Of a stretch of 64,000 nt of DNA, positions 34,896 to 45,724 are shown one piece after another. The stretch spans positions 1 to 64,000 of the forward strand of contig NZ_JACIDW010000010.1 in the NCBI RefSeq assembly GCF_014196505.1. Direction: 5' to 3'. A program made the translations under genes and the position numbers. Every line of letters begins with the position of its first letter. The stretch's first letter is position 1. This DNA is from Rhizobium metallidurans. Lineage in GTDB: Bacteria; Pseudomonadota; Alphaproteobacteria; Rhizobiales; Rhizobiaceae. Below the pieces are notes generated by a model. That model worked only from the letters and a program-made list of their open reading frames with translations. It ran no database searches and was not told the DNA's origin.

Positions 34896-34934
34896 GCTTT
34901 GCGGGACTTTGTTGCGGTCCCGCAAAGCTTTATT
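34896..34934 (+). terminator. Hairpin with T-rich tail in the smc-ppdK gap
   Basis: GCTTTGCGGGAC at 34896-34907 pairs perfectly with GTCCCGCAAAGC at 34917-34928 around a 9-base loop, followed by TTTATTA. It could terminate smc read-through or attenuate ppdK. A smaller stem CCGTCC/GGACGG (34864-34888) lies just before. The remaining 34670-35064 gap shows no gene. Confidence 0.6.
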
Positions 34935-35018
34935 ACTCTTCCCTAGAGTTCAAACGGTTAGAATGCGTGGATGTTGTGCACTGCAACATTTTGGCCGCAT
35001 TTGTCCGATTTTCATTTT

Positions 35019-35055
35019 AACACCAAGGGATTAAGCTGATCCCGATTTTGGTGTT
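35019..35055 (+). promoter_or_regulatory. Hairpin next to the ppdK ribosome-binding site
   Basis: AACACCAA (35019-35026) pairs with TTGGTGTT (35048-35055), and inside it GGGAT pairs with ATCCC. The stem ends directly before GGGGAG, the ppdK ribosome-binding site. It may control translation start; no known riboswitch class is recognised. Confidence 0.45.
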
Positions 35056-35064
35056 GGGGAGAGC

Positions 35065-37728
<2,664 letters not shown>

Positions 37729-37744
37729 GGGTTGTCAGGAGCAG

Positions 37745-38020
37745 CTACCGATGCCGGTAGTAGGGGCCGCCATAATACGGGCCGCCCATGCGCCACGCCA
37801 TGTCCGCCATCACGTAATCGCTGTCGGCCCGCGCCTGCGCCTGGCGGTTGAGGTCGATGCGTTGCAGGCAGATGGCGAACCCTTCGGTACCGCGCTTGAA
37901 GCCATAGCTCAGGCACTGCCGGTCGTCCGCCGCCCGCCGTTCTTCCGGCGTCATCGTCTGGCAGGCCGAAAGGCCGATCGCAATGGCGGCCATGGTGAGA
38001 GTCAGCGGGAGAATGCGCAT
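37745..38020 (-). CDS. Small lipoprotein of unknown function
   Basis: A 91-residue lipoprotein. The start was set at 38020, from which a signal peptide MRILPLTLTMAAIAIGLSAC with lipobox LSAC follows directly. The mature part contains MTPEERRAADDRQCLSYGFK and RQAQARADSDY, then a Tyr/Gly-rich end (GGPYYGGPYY). Similar short lipoproteins occur in many Rhizobiales without known role. It converges on ppdK. Confidence 0.7.
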   Translation of the reverse strand: MRILPLTLTMAAIAIGLSACQTMTPEERRAADDRQCLSYGFKRGTEGFAICLQRIDLNRQAQARADSDYVMADMAWRMGGPYYGGPYYRHR

Positions 38021-38111
38021 CGTTCTGTCTTCAACGGATTGATCTTGCTGACGTAGCAGACGCCAACGCCGCCCACCCGTCAACAAAAAACTCCGTCCGC
38101 CGAAAAACTTG

Positions 38112-38309
38112 TCAGGCGGCGCCGGCCGGATCGCCGATCGGCAGAAGCGCCGGATCGAGCGTCGGGTCGTTCGGGTTCTTGCTGTCGCCGGGATCCTGGG
38201 CGGGTGTCAGCGGCGGCTTTTCCTGGACGCGGTCGGGAATACCGGGTGTCGGCGTCGGGCCGCGTGGCGTCTCGGGCGTCGGTACGGGGATCGGATCGCG
38301 ATTGGGCAT
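38112..38309 (-). CDS. Proline-rich small stress-type protein
   Basis: A 65-residue protein with extreme Pro, Thr and Asp content (MPNRDPIPVPTPETPRGPTP, then TPGIPDR...). It is probably disordered. GGAGAC lies 4-5 bases before the ATG. The upstream region carries an exact EcfG-type promoter, so it is likely part of the general stress response. No homologue with known function is recalled. The longer frame to 38633 is antisense to the zinc-ribbon gene and was not used. Confidence 0.65.
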   Translation of the reverse strand: MPNRDPIPVPTPETPRGPTPTPGIPDRVQEKPPLTPAQDPGDSKNPNDPTLDPALLPIGDPAGAA

Positions 38310-38334
38310 GATTGTCTCCTTCTGGTCCAAGGAA

Positions 38335-38359
38335 AACGATGCCCCTTCGCTTTGGTTCC
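38335..38359 (-). promoter_or_regulatory. EcfG-type promoter of the proline-rich protein gene
   Basis: On the minus strand GGAAC (38359-38355) and CGTT (38338-38335) are separated by 16 bases, an exact match to the EcfG consensus. It lies 26 bases before the start codon at 38309. Confidence 0.7.
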
Positions 38360-38418
38360 CGCTTTCGCCCGGCCGAGAACCGCTATATGAAGACGCCTCA
38401 CGGAAATGGAAGCGACTG

Positions 38419-38664
38419 ATGGCACTGCGTGATCGATTCTCGAAAAAGCTGACCTGCCCGCAATGCGGCAATAGCGGCTTCGCCGAAGCCTCCGAGACGG
38501 ACGATCCGAAGCGCAAGCATCCGGGCTTCAACATCGACCAGTTGCCGCGCGGGCTTTTCGTCCAGCGGCAGACCAATTTCCAGGAAACCAGCGTGATCAA
38601 GTGCGAATGCGGCCGCAAGTTCGCGTTCCGCACGCTGGCCGAAGCCGCATCCGGCCGCGATTGA
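38419..38664 (+). CDS. Zinc-ribbon-like small protein
   Basis: 81 residues. Two cysteine pairs, CPQCG at about residues 13-17 and CECG at about 63-66, probably form a zinc ribbon around a variable loop (LPRGLFVQRQTNFQET). The start at 38419 has GGAAG 6 bases upstream; the longer frame overlaps the divergent Pro-rich gene. The protein is of the kind conserved but uncharacterised in Rhizobiales. Function unknown. Confidence 0.68.
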   Translation: MALRDRFSKKLTCPQCGNSGFAEASETDDPKRKHPGFNIDQLPRGLFVQRQTNFQETSVIKCECGRKFAFRTLAEAASGRD

Positions 38665-38675
38665 ACTAGGCTAGA

Positions 38676-39062
38676 CTAGAACCGCTCCAGCACCTCGATG
38701 AAGGCATCGGCGAACTGCGCGATATGGGCGGTCTCGGGCGCCGGGCTTTCCATGCGGATATCGGTGCCGTTCTGGTCGAGCACCGCGAGCACGATCCGCA
38801 TGTCGGTGGCGGCGGAAGGAATGCGCAGCACCGCGATCCGCTTGCAATCGTCCATCAGTCCTTCGGCAGGGAGATCGAACAGGAATTCGCCGCCGCTCTT
38901 TCCCGCCGCCGTGCGAACCGCATCGCAAAAGTCGGTGTCGCCGTCATAGCCTTCGAGCGAAAGCTCGAGCTCGAGAAGCTCCATCGGCAGAAGCGGATCG
39001 CTCGCATCGGCCCCGGCAAGCGTCGGCATGGGGCTTTCCATTGCAAGCTCGGATGCGATCAT
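38676..39062 (-). CDS. Hypothetical acidic protein
   Basis: A 128-residue acidic protein with a leucine- and glutamate-rich middle (LPMELLELELSLEGYDGDTDFCDAV). No family is recognised. The start at 39062 follows CAGGAGAAGAGCA and is the best supported ATG. No signal peptide or membrane helix. It converges on the zinc-ribbon gene with an 11-base gap. Confidence 0.6.
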   Translation of the reverse strand: MIASELAMESPMPTLAGADASDPLLPMELLELELSLEGYDGDTDFCDAVRTAAGKSGGEFLFDLPAEGLMDDCKRIAVLRIPSAATDMRIVLAVLDQNGTDIRMESPAPETAHIAQFADAFIEVLERF

Positions 39063-39304
39063 TGCTCTTCTCCTGTTCGTCCGTGACCGATGAGGATGCT
39101 GCAATTGCGGGAAATCAAGTCAATATCAGAAAATGCTCACGTAAGCCATGCCCGTATTGGCCGCGGAAATTGGTCTTCATCGTGGATTGGACACGCTCGC
39201 GTAAGACAACAGTTTCAATTTAGGCGAATCTTGCACTAAACAAGTGCTTGGGCGATTTGCGCGTTCATGCGGGACGCGCCGCTTGCGACTAACCGGTAAG
39301 TTTG

Positions 39305-40219
39305 ATGGCAATCCGTTTCGACCGCCCCGTTTCCAATGCCGCCCGCTTCTCCAGGCGGTTCGCGGCCTTTGCGCTGGTCCTGTGCCTGGCGGCGCTGATC
39401 GGCCACCGCTTCGCCGGCCTCGCCACGCCCTATCTCGTGCTCGTCCTGATCGTCTCCACCGGGTTCGGCATCCTGGCCGCCGTTCTGGCCGCCGCCGGCC
39501 TGCGCAGCCTGTGGCTGATGGGCGCCGAGGGCGGGCATGACGCGCTGAAGGCGCTGATCTTCGCCGCCCTGCCGCTCGTCATCGGTGGACTGGCGGTTGA
39601 ACGCTATCTCAGCATGCCCGTCATCTATGACGTCTCCACCGATCCCGTCTCCGCTCCGGACTGGCTGAAGACGCCCAGCGCCGACCAGATCTGGCTGAAG
39701 CGGGTGCCGGTGACGCCTGGTGATCGCGAAAAGCAGCTGGAAGCCTATCCCGAACTGACAGGCCGCCGCTACGACGGCGCCATCGACCGCGTGCTGGAGG
39801 CCGTCAAGAAGGTCGCCAGGATGAACGGCATCCGCATCACCCGGGCCGAGGGCGACAGCATGCCGACGCGCGATCCGGAGGACAAGCCGGCGGCCAAGTC
39901 GCAGGCGGACAATGGCGCCATTCCCGACGCCGCCCCCGATATCGTTCCCGTTCCGACGCCGCGCCCCTATGACGACGACGTTGCCCAGCTGATCCGCCGC
40001 GCCAATGGCGTGACGCTGCAGGGCGAAAAGCGCACGCTGGTTCTCGGCCTGCGCTTCGACGTCATCATCCGCCTGCGCGAGGAGGCGGAGACCACATTCG
40101 TCGACGTCCGCGTCGCCTCGCGCTACGGCCCCTCCGACCTCGGCTTCAGCGCCGACATCGCGGATGATTACCTGAAGGCGCTGGACGCGGAGCTGCTCGG
40201 CATCGCCGCCGGCAGCTGA
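39305..40219 (+). CDS. DUF1499 membrane protein
   Basis: 304 residues. Three hydrophobic segments at about 18-38, 43-66 and 80-97 are followed by a soluble DUF1499 domain (from PDWLKTP near 115 to the C-terminus, with YPELTGRRYDGAIDRVLEAVKKVA and DVRVASRYGPSDLGFSADIADDYLKAL). A Pro-rich linker interrupts the domain near 180-215. The start was placed at the ATG 39305 rather than the TTG three bases earlier. The convergent DCC gene follows. Function unknown; these proteins are often predicted to be envelope located. Confidence 0.8.
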   Translation: MAIRFDRPVSNAARFSRRFAAFALVLCLAALIGHRFAGLATPYLVLVLIVSTGFGILAAVLAAAGLRSLWLMGAEGGHDALKALIFAALPLVIGGLAVERYLSMPVIYDVSTDPVSAPDWLKTPSADQIWLKRVPVTPGDREKQLEAYPELTGRRYDGAIDRVLEAVKKVARMNGIRITRAEGDSMPTRDPEDKPAAKSQADNGAIPDAAPDIVPVPTPRPYDDDVAQLIRRANGVTLQGEKRTLVLGLRFDVIIRLREEAETTFVDVRVASRYGPSDLGFSADIADDYLKALDAELLGIAAGS

Positions 40220-40261
40220 CGCAGTGGTCGGCCCCGTGTGGCCAGCCCCTGCGGCTGTCGA

Positions 40262-40711
40262 TCATCCGAGAAAGCGATCGCGTTGGGCCGGCGTCGGCAC
40301 GAAGCAGGTTGCCCGCCGCCCTGAGATCCGCAGCCGGTTGCGCGCCACGAATGCGTAGAGCCGATCGGCGATCGCGCGCGGCAGAAGCCGCGATATCGTC
40401 ACCGCCGACCAGGGGGCGCCCAGCCCCGCCACCATGCGGATCGTCCCATCCGACTTGAAATACGCGCGGCCGCCTTCGATCAGGATGTTGGTCTCGTAGT
40501 CGCGCTCGTCGAGCCCGTAGTGGCGGTAGAGCGCCGCGCCAAGCGGCGTCTGCGCGGCGACAAAACGGTAGCGCTCGCGCTTGTCGTGTTTCAGCACGAA
40601 CCGAACCCAGGCCGAGCAGAACACGCACTCGCCGTCGAACACGATCAGCGGCTTGTCGTCGGGGAAATCTGGAACGGCCGCATCCTGGCGATAGCTGTAA
40701 TCCGGCCGCAT
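40262..40711 (-). CDS. DCC family thiol-disulfide oxidoreductase-like protein (DUF393)
   Basis: A 149-residue DUF393 protein. The signature DxxCxxC is seen in FDGECVFCSAWVRF (about residues 25-38), and RFVAAQTPLGAALYRHYGL follows. The motif gives the family its DCC name and suggests redox chemistry, but no substrate is established. It begins 4 bases after the stop of the MBL gene, so the two are co-transcribed with the cupin gene upstream. Confidence 0.85.
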   Translation of the reverse strand: MRPDYSYRQDAAVPDFPDDKPLIVFDGECVFCSAWVRFVLKHDKRERYRFVAAQTPLGAALYRHYGLDERDYETNILIEGGRAYFKSDGTIRMVAGLGAPWSAVTISRLLPRAIADRLYAFVARNRLRISGRRATCFVPTPAQRDRFLG

Positions 40712-40715
40712 CGTC

Positions 40716-41633
40716 TCATTTTCTCCCGGCCATCCGGTACGACCCCAGAAGCGCCGGCGGGCCGTCGGTCTCGATCTCGCCTCGCTCGATCAGGTCCTCG
40801 ATATGGGCGAGCACGGAAAGGGCGGCGGCGCCGTGCAGGCGCGGATCGGTGTCACGGTAGATGACTTTCACCATGTCGGGGATATTGGTGTCGCCGGCGC
40901 TGATCCGCCCAAGCACCGCGCGCTCGCGCATCCGCCTGTGCGTCTTCAAAGCCCGTATGAAGGAGATCGGCTTGCGCACCGGGCCGCCATGGCCGGGCAG
41001 GAGCAGCCGGTCGCGCCTTGCGATCAGCTTGTCGAGCGAGGCCATGTAATCGGCCATCGATCCATCCGGCGGCGCGACGACCGAGGTCGCCCAGGCCATG
41101 ACGTGATCGGCCGAAAACAGGATGCCGGTGTCCTCGAGCGCGAAGGCCATGTGATTGGCGGCGTGTCCGGGCGTGTGGATACCCGTCAGCCGCCAGCCGT
41201 CGCCCTCGATCGCCTCCCCATCGGCAAGCGCGATATCGGGGCGGAACGCCATGTCGGAGCTTTCGGTAAAGGGATTGGTCTCCCCCGCATGCAGCGGCCG
41301 CGCCGCCCGGTGCGGCCCCTCGGCGACGACGATCGCCCCCGTCGCCTGCTTGAGCCGGCGCGAGAGCGGCGAGTGGTCGCGATGTGTGTGGGAAACGAGA
41401 ATATGCGTGACCTCGCGACCCTTGAGCGCCGCCATCAGCGCCGCGAGATGCGCCTCGTCATCAGGGCCGGGATCGATCACCGCGACGGAGCGGTCGCCGA
41501 CGATATAGCTGTTGGTGCCGTGAAAGGTGAAAGCGCTCGGATTGTTGACCGTGAGCCGCTGCACGCCTGGTGCCACCGGCACGGCTTGGCCATAAGAAGG
41601 CTCGAAGGCGAGATTGAAGTCTGGATTGGCCAT
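40716..41633 (-). CDS. Metallo-beta-lactamase fold hydrolase
   Basis: A 305-residue MBL-fold protein with the dinuclear zinc motif HTHRDHS at about residues 82-88, a second histidine in HTPGHAANHM near 155-164, the aspartate in FSADHVM, and a C-terminal winged-helix-like part. It is related to the LACTB2/glyoxalase II-like hydrolases that act on esters or thioesters. The substrate is unknown. It follows the cupin gene by 41 bases on the same strand. Confidence 0.87.
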   Translation of the reverse strand: MANPDFNLAFEPSYGQAVPVAPGVQRLTVNNPSAFTFHGTNSYIVGDRSVAVIDPGPDDEAHLAALMAALKGREVTHILVSHTHRDHSPLSRRLKQATGAIVVAEGPHRAARPLHAGETNPFTESSDMAFRPDIALADGEAIEGDGWRLTGIHTPGHAANHMAFALEDTGILFSADHVMAWATSVVAPPDGSMADYMASLDKLIARRDRLLLPGHGGPVRKPISFIRALKTHRRMRERAVLGRISAGDTNIPDMVKVIYRDTDPRLHGAAALSVLAHIEDLIERGEIETDGPPALLGSYRMAGRK

Positions 41634-41674
41634 GTCGTTCCTGCGGTCGTGCGCCCCGGCAAGGGGCCGACCAA

Positions 41675-41971
41675 TTACTTGTACTCGATCTCGATGAAGG
41701 ACATCGGCTTGTCGCCGGCATTGACGACATTGTGCTCGATGCCGGCATCGCGCCGGTAGGCGGCGCCCGCCGAGATATCCACCCGCCGGCTGCCGTCCTT
41801 CTCCTCGAGCAGGAACCGGCAGTCCGTCATCGGCACGACGACATAGCCCATGCCATGCGTATGCACGCCGGTATCGGCGCCGGGCTCGAAGTCCCAGCGC
41901 GTGATCCGGACCACGGCGTCGTCGACGAGAAGCGTGGCAAGGGCAGGCGGACGGGCGCGATACTGGCTCAT
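41675..41971 (-). CDS. Cupin domain protein
   Basis: A 98-residue single cupin. The first motif GADTGVHTHGMGYVVVP and the second AGIEHNVVNAGDKP hold the usual histidine ligands. The start at 41971 gives MSQYRARPPAL and lies just after a GAGTGAC; the longer frame would run antisense through tRNA-Gln. Function unknown; perhaps a small-molecule sensor or isomerase for the following hydrolase. Confidence 0.8.
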   Translation of the reverse strand: MSQYRARPPALATLLVDDAVVRITRWDFEPGADTGVHTHGMGYVVVPMTDCRFLLEEKDGSRRVDISAGAAYRRDAGIEHNVVNAGDKPMSFIEIEYK

Positions 41972-42073
41972 TGTCACTCCGAAGCGGTCTTGTCTTAGAA
42001 CAGACCTAGCATGCCGCCCGTAGCAGCGCACAAAAAAGGCGCGCAGAAATATGCTCGCCCCGAAACTTAATGA

Positions 42074-42102
42074 TTGTGACGTCAACGGACCTTTGCTAAT
42101 CA
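42074..42102 (+). promoter_or_regulatory. Weak sigma-70 promoter candidate of tRNA-Gln
   Basis: TTGTGA at 42074-42079 and TAATCA at 42097-42102 are 17 bases apart, with tRNA-Gln starting about 42 bases downstream. The match to the consensus is partial. Confidence 0.3.
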
Positions 42103-42143
42103 GGCGACGCAATTGGCAAGCGTTTCTCGCTGCCAATCTCTGG

Positions 42144-42218
42144 TGGGGCGTCGCCAAGCGGTAAGGCACCGGTTTTTGGTACCGGCATTCCCAGGTTCGA
42201 ATCCTGGCGCCCCAGCCA
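42144..42218 (+). tRNA. tRNA-Gln (anticodon TTG)
   Basis: A 72-base body plus encoded CCA. The acceptor stem TGGGGCG pairs with CGCCCCA. The anticodon stem CCGGT/ACCGG encloses TTTTGGT with anticodon TTG at 42176-42178. The T loop is GTTCGAATC. All standard features are present, and the D loop has the AAGCGGTAA form. Confidence 0.97.
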
Positions 42219-42320
42219 CCGCGGTAATTCTCAGCCAGCAACACCCAAGACATCATCACGCCGATCAGCACGCATCGTTGCTGAGCCTCCAGCTCTGTTG
42301 TCGCAACATAGCCCAGAAAC

Positions 42321-42349
42321 CAAAAAAGGCGGAACCCGTGTCCCGCCTT
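42321..42349 (-). terminator. Intrinsic terminator of the small lipoprotein gene
   Basis: On the minus strand AAGGCGG pairs with CCGCCTT around a short loop and is followed by TTTTTTGG. It lies 26 bases after the stop at 42375. Confidence 0.85.
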
Positions 42350-42374
42350 CTGATGTCTCTCGCCTCGCTGCGCC

Positions 42375-42791
42375 TTACTGCGCGGCCGGCTGGGCAGGCG
42401 CCAGGAATTCGGCGCAGTAGGAGGGGCCGTTCACGCCGGGGATGTCGCCGGAAACGCGGATGGTGCGGATCGTGTAGTCGGCGTTGGTGGTGATCTCGAC
42501 CTGGCAGCGCAGGTACTGCTTGCGGGCGGGCGAGATCTGCTTGCCGCGCTTGCCCTCAGTGCCATCGGCATACTTCGCCGGAACGTTGACGGTCTTGTAG
42601 CCGCCCTTCCAGGTGTAGACGTTGCCGCTGCCCGTGTCGGCATCGGTGAGCGGCGGGCCGTAGGCGGCGAAGAACTTGCCGGCGGACTGGCCGACCCAGC
42701 GGCTGGAGATCGGATCGGCGGCCGTCGGGATGGTCGTGCAGCCGGCCAGGGCAATGGCCAGCCCTGCGGCTGCGAAAGTGCGGAGTTTCAT
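42375..42791 (-). CDS. Small lipoprotein of unknown function
   Basis: A 138-residue lipoprotein with signal peptide MKLRTFAAAGLAIALAGC (lipobox LAGC). The mature part has SRWVGQSAGKFFAAYGPPL, YTWKGGYKTV and RCQVEITTNADYTIRTI, a pattern seen in rhizobial outer-membrane-associated lipoproteins of unknown role. The start was placed at 42791, where the signal peptide begins; AGGGACG lies upstream. A strong terminator follows. It faces tRNA-Gln convergently. Confidence 0.78.
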   Translation of the reverse strand: MKLRTFAAAGLAIALAGCTTIPTAADPISSRWVGQSAGKFFAAYGPPLTDADTGSGNVYTWKGGYKTVNVPAKYADGTEGKRGKQISPARKQYLRCQVEITTNADYTIRTIRVSGDIPGVNGPSYCAEFLAPAQPAAQ

Positions 42792-43017
42792 GATGTCGTC
42801 CCTGAATTTGTCGCGCATTCGGCGGCGGGAATCACTGCCCCTGCAGCGTTTCAGCCTGTCCTGACGAGCGCTTTAGCGCGGAACCCGGAAAAAGAAAATC
42901 GGCTCTTTCCAGCGATCGCGAAATTTGCGGCGGGTGTGGCTTTTTGCTCGCGCGCAGGCCCGGCCGCGCTTCTCGAAGCCGCCGTCATAAAAATGCAACC
43001 CGCTTTGGATTTTGGTG

Positions 43018-43046
43018 CTTGCGCAAGCCGTTGGGCCGGTCTATAG
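43018..43046 (+). promoter_or_regulatory. Sigma-70 promoter of tRNA-Pro
   Basis: CTTGCG at 43018-43023 and CTATAG at 43041-43046 have a 17-base spacer, close to the rhizobial consensus CTTGAC-N17-CTATAT. tRNA-Pro starts 15 bases after the -10. Confidence 0.7.
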
Positions 43047-43061
43047 AGGCGCCGCTGGTCA

Positions 43062-43138
43062 CGGAGTGTAGCGCAGTCTGGTAGCGCACCACGTTCGGGA
43101 CGTGGGGGTCGGAGGTTCGAATCCTCTCACTCCGACCA
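43062..43138 (+). tRNA. tRNA-Pro (anticodon CGG)
   Basis: A 74-base body plus CCA. Acceptor stem CGGAGTG/CACTCCG, anticodon loop TTCGGGA with anticodon CGG, T loop GTTCGAATC. The elements are canonical. A short stem GAAAATCC/GGATTTTC at 43142-43167 follows and may end the transcript. Confidence 0.97.
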
Positions 43139-43356
43139 GCTGAAAATCCCGGCAATACAGGATTTTCCGCCCGATCCCGAATTTTTCCGAATACGTCGCC
43201 TTGTCGCAGCGGACCGATTGCGGACCGTTTGGTATCGCCGCATCCATCTCCCGAACATCTCCGCACAAGCACGACACTTCCGCCAATCCGCGTATTGCCT
43301 CGCCCGGACCGCGCGCTTAAACCTTGCTGTCACCTGATGTCATGAGAAGCGGATCG

Positions 43357-44175
43357 ATGAGCAGAGATTACTATTCCAGCATGGGCGGCCTGCCGCCGCA
43401 GACCGAGCTTTTGTCGAGCAAGGCGGTGTTCACGACCGCCTATGCCGTCATCCCGCGCACGGTGATGACCGATATCGTCACCAGCTATCTCCCCCATTGG
43501 CAGGGCACGCGCGCCTGGGTCATCTCGCGCCCGATGACCGGCTTTTCCGAGACCTTTTCGCAATACATCATGGAAGTGCAGCCGGGTGGCGGCAGCGACA
43601 GGCCGGAGCCGGAAAAGCGCGCCGAAGGCGTGCTCTTCGTCGTCGATGGCGAGGTCACGGTGGATCACGAGGGCGCCACGCATGTGCTGCGCCCCGGCGC
43701 CTTCGCCTTCCTGCCGGCCGGCTCGAAATGGACGCTGTGGAACAAGGGCGCGGTTACAGCCAAGTTCCACTGGATCCGCAAGGCCTTCCAGCCGGTCGAA
43801 GGCCTCGAGCCGCCGCCGGCGCTCTTCACCCATGAGGACCAGAACCCGCCGCAGGCCATGCCCGATACCGGCGGCGTCTGGGCGACCACCCGCTTCATCG
43901 ATCCGGCCGACCTGCGCTACGACATGCACGTGACGATCGTCACGCTCGAGCCCGGCGGAGTCATCCCCTTCATGGAAACCCACGTCATGGAGCACGGCCT
44001 CTACGTGCTCGAGGGCAGGGCGGTCTATCGTCTTAACAAGGATTGGGTCGAGGTCGAGGCCGGCGACTACATGTGGCTGCGCGCCTTCTGCCCGCAGGCC
44101 TGCTACGCCGGCGGTCCCGGCCGCTTCCGCTACCTGCTCTACAAGGACGTCAACCGGCACATGCCGTTGTTCTAA
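43357..44175 (+). CDS. (S)-ureidoglycine aminohydrolase-like bicupin
   Basis: A 272-residue double-cupin protein similar to UglY/AllE, which releases ammonia from (S)-ureidoglycine in allantoin breakdown with Mn(II). The first cupin has EGVLFVVDGEVTVDHEG near 92-108 and the second MEHGLYVLEGRAVYRLNKDW near 222-241, with GGVIPFMETHVMEH supplying metal ligands. An N-terminal YAVIPRTVMTD segment is typical. The start is uncertain (43342 also possible). No other purine or ureide genes are in the window, so the pathway role is inferred from similarity. Confidence 0.82.
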   Translation: MSRDYYSSMGGLPPQTELLSSKAVFTTAYAVIPRTVMTDIVTSYLPHWQGTRAWVISRPMTGFSETFSQYIMEVQPGGGSDRPEPEKRAEGVLFVVDGEVTVDHEGATHVLRPGAFAFLPAGSKWTLWNKGAVTAKFHWIRKAFQPVEGLEPPPALFTHEDQNPPQAMPDTGGVWATTRFIDPADLRYDMHVTIVTLEPGGVIPFMETHVMEHGLYVLEGRAVYRLNKDWVEVEAGDYMWLRAFCPQACYAGGPGRFRYLLYKDVNRHMPLF

Positions 44176-44204
44176 GCGGTTCGCGACCGCCTCCGCGAAG
44201 GAAA

Positions 44205-44224
44205 ACGGGGCCGATCGGCCCCGT
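44205..44224. terminator. Bidirectional hairpin between the UglY-like gene and cysN
   Basis: ACGGGGCC and GGCCCCGT form a perfect stem (20-base palindrome) between the convergent genes, 30 bases after the aminohydrolase stop and 15 bases after the cysN stop. Flanking T-runs are absent on the plus strand, and GTTTTC-type sequence follows on the minus strand. Confidence 0.55.
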
Positions 44225-44238
44225 CTCAACTCGTTGTA

Positions 44239-45723
44239 TCAGATATCGCCGCCGGCGTTGGACCAGAGGTTGGCGGCCTCCGCCGCCGTCATCCGGCGCA
44301 CCTCCGCCTCGTCGCGGCGGCTGGAAAACAGCTCGCTTGCCATGATCTGGTCGGCGAGATCGGCCGGCAGCGACAGCAGCACGCGACCGTCGCCACTGCG
44401 CAGGCCGCTGAGCTCCGAGCGCTTGCCCGTCACCATGCCGCCGGCCACCGTGTTGTTGGTCTCCGGATCGATCAGGATGAAGGCGCCCGACGAGCGGTTC
44501 AGCTCGTAAGGGTCGAAGATCGCCGCTTCGTCGAAGGTCAGATGCACCTTGCCGATGGCGTTCATGTAGAGCGTCTCGGCCGAGGTCCAGGTGCCGGTCT
44601 TCAGCTGCAGCTGCGCCACCGGCTGGACCTGAACGCGCTGGCGGCGGCTGCCGCTCTTCAGCCAGTAGCGCTTGCCGGACTCGATGCCCTCGGGCTGCAA
44701 GGCCACGATCTGCGCGTCGAAGGACAGGCCCACCTGTGGCTGGCTGTCGATCGAGACGATCATGTCGCCGCGCGCCACGTCCACCTGGCGGTCGAGCACC
44801 AGCGTGATCGCGTCGCCGGCAACCGCGGCATTGCGCACGAGGTCGAAGGTGACGATCTTGGTGACGTTGGCGACCATGCCCGACGGCAGGATCATGACGC
44901 TGTCTCCAGGCTTCACCGAGCCGCCGGCAACCGTGCCCTGATAACCGCGAAAACTCTCGCCCGGGCGCGACACGCGCTGCACGGAGAGGCGGAAGCCGAC
45001 CGTCTGCGACGAGCGCACGGTGGCGAGTTCCAGCGTTTCCACCAGCGTCGGGCCGGCATACCACGGCATCGAAGCCTCGCCGGAATAGACGACGTTTTCG
45101 CCCTTCAGCGCCGACATCGGGATCGCGGTGATCTGCTTAACGCCGAGCGACAGCGCGAATTCGCGGAATTCGTGGACGATCTTCTCGAAGCCGGCACGGT
45201 CGTAGTTGGTGAGGTCGATCTTGTTGACCGCGAGCACGAACTGCTTGATCCCGAGCAGCGAGGCGATCGTCGCGTGACGACGCGTCTGCTCGAGAATGCC
45301 GGCGCGGGCATCGACCAAGAGGATGGCGAGATCGGCCGTGGAGGCGCCGGTCGCCATGTTGCGGGTGTACTGCTCGTGGCCGGGCGTGTCGGCAACGATG
45401 AAGGAGCGCTTGTCGGTCGCGAAATAGCGATAGGCGACGTCGATGGTGATGCCCTGTTCGCGCTCGGCCTGCAGGCCGTCGAGAAGCAGCGCGAAGTCGG
45501 GCAGGCCGAGGTCGTTCTGCTTGCCGGTGGAATCGCGGCGCAGCGTCGCTGCCTGGTCTTCCTTGACGGCCTTGGTGTCCCAGAGCAGGCGGCCGATCAG
45601 CGTGGACTTTCCGTCATCGACGCTGCCGCAGGTGATGAGGCGCAACGGTCGCGTGTCGCGCGCGGCCTGCTGAGGCTCGGCGAGGGGAGCGGCGATGGCG
45701 CTTGCTGTTGCTGCTGCAGTCAT
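44239..45723 (-). CDS. cysN: Sulfate adenylyltransferase subunit 1 (GTPase)
   Basis: A 494-residue GTPase that drives APS formation by CysD. GTPase motifs are GSVDDGKSTLIGRLLWDTK near 33-51, DTPGHEQY and NKIDL, followed by the beta-barrel domains. There is no C-terminal CysC (APS kinase) domain, unlike the fused NodQ/CysNC forms of some rhizobia, which fits the APS-reductase route given by cysH here. The start was set at 45723, two bases after the cysD stop region; the longer frame overlaps cysD. Confidence 0.96.
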   Translation of the reverse strand: MTAAATASAIAAPLAEPQQAARDTRPLRLITCGSVDDGKSTLIGRLLWDTKAVKEDQAATLRRDSTGKQNDLGLPDFALLLDGLQAEREQGITIDVAYRYFATDKRSFIVADTPGHEQYTRNMATGASTADLAILLVDARAGILEQTRRHATIASLLGIKQFVLAVNKIDLTNYDRAGFEKIVHEFREFALSLGVKQITAIPMSALKGENVVYSGEASMPWYAGPTLVETLELATVRSSQTVGFRLSVQRVSRPGESFRGYQGTVAGGSVKPGDSVMILPSGMVANVTKIVTFDLVRNAAVAGDAITLVLDRQVDVARGDMIVSIDSQPQVGLSFDAQIVALQPEGIESGKRYWLKSGSRRQRVQVQPVAQLQLKTGTWTSAETLYMNAIGKVHLTFDEAAIFDPYELNRSSGAFILIDPETNNTVAGGMVTGKRSELSGLRSGDGRVLLSLPADLADQIMASELFSSRRDEAEVRRMTAAEAANLWSNAGGDI

Positions 45724-45724
45724 C

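Noticed and set aside
41972..42271. N-terminal extension of the cupin protein through tRNA-Gln
   Set aside because: The extra 100 residues are antisense to tRNA-Gln and its flank; the cupin fold begins at 41971.
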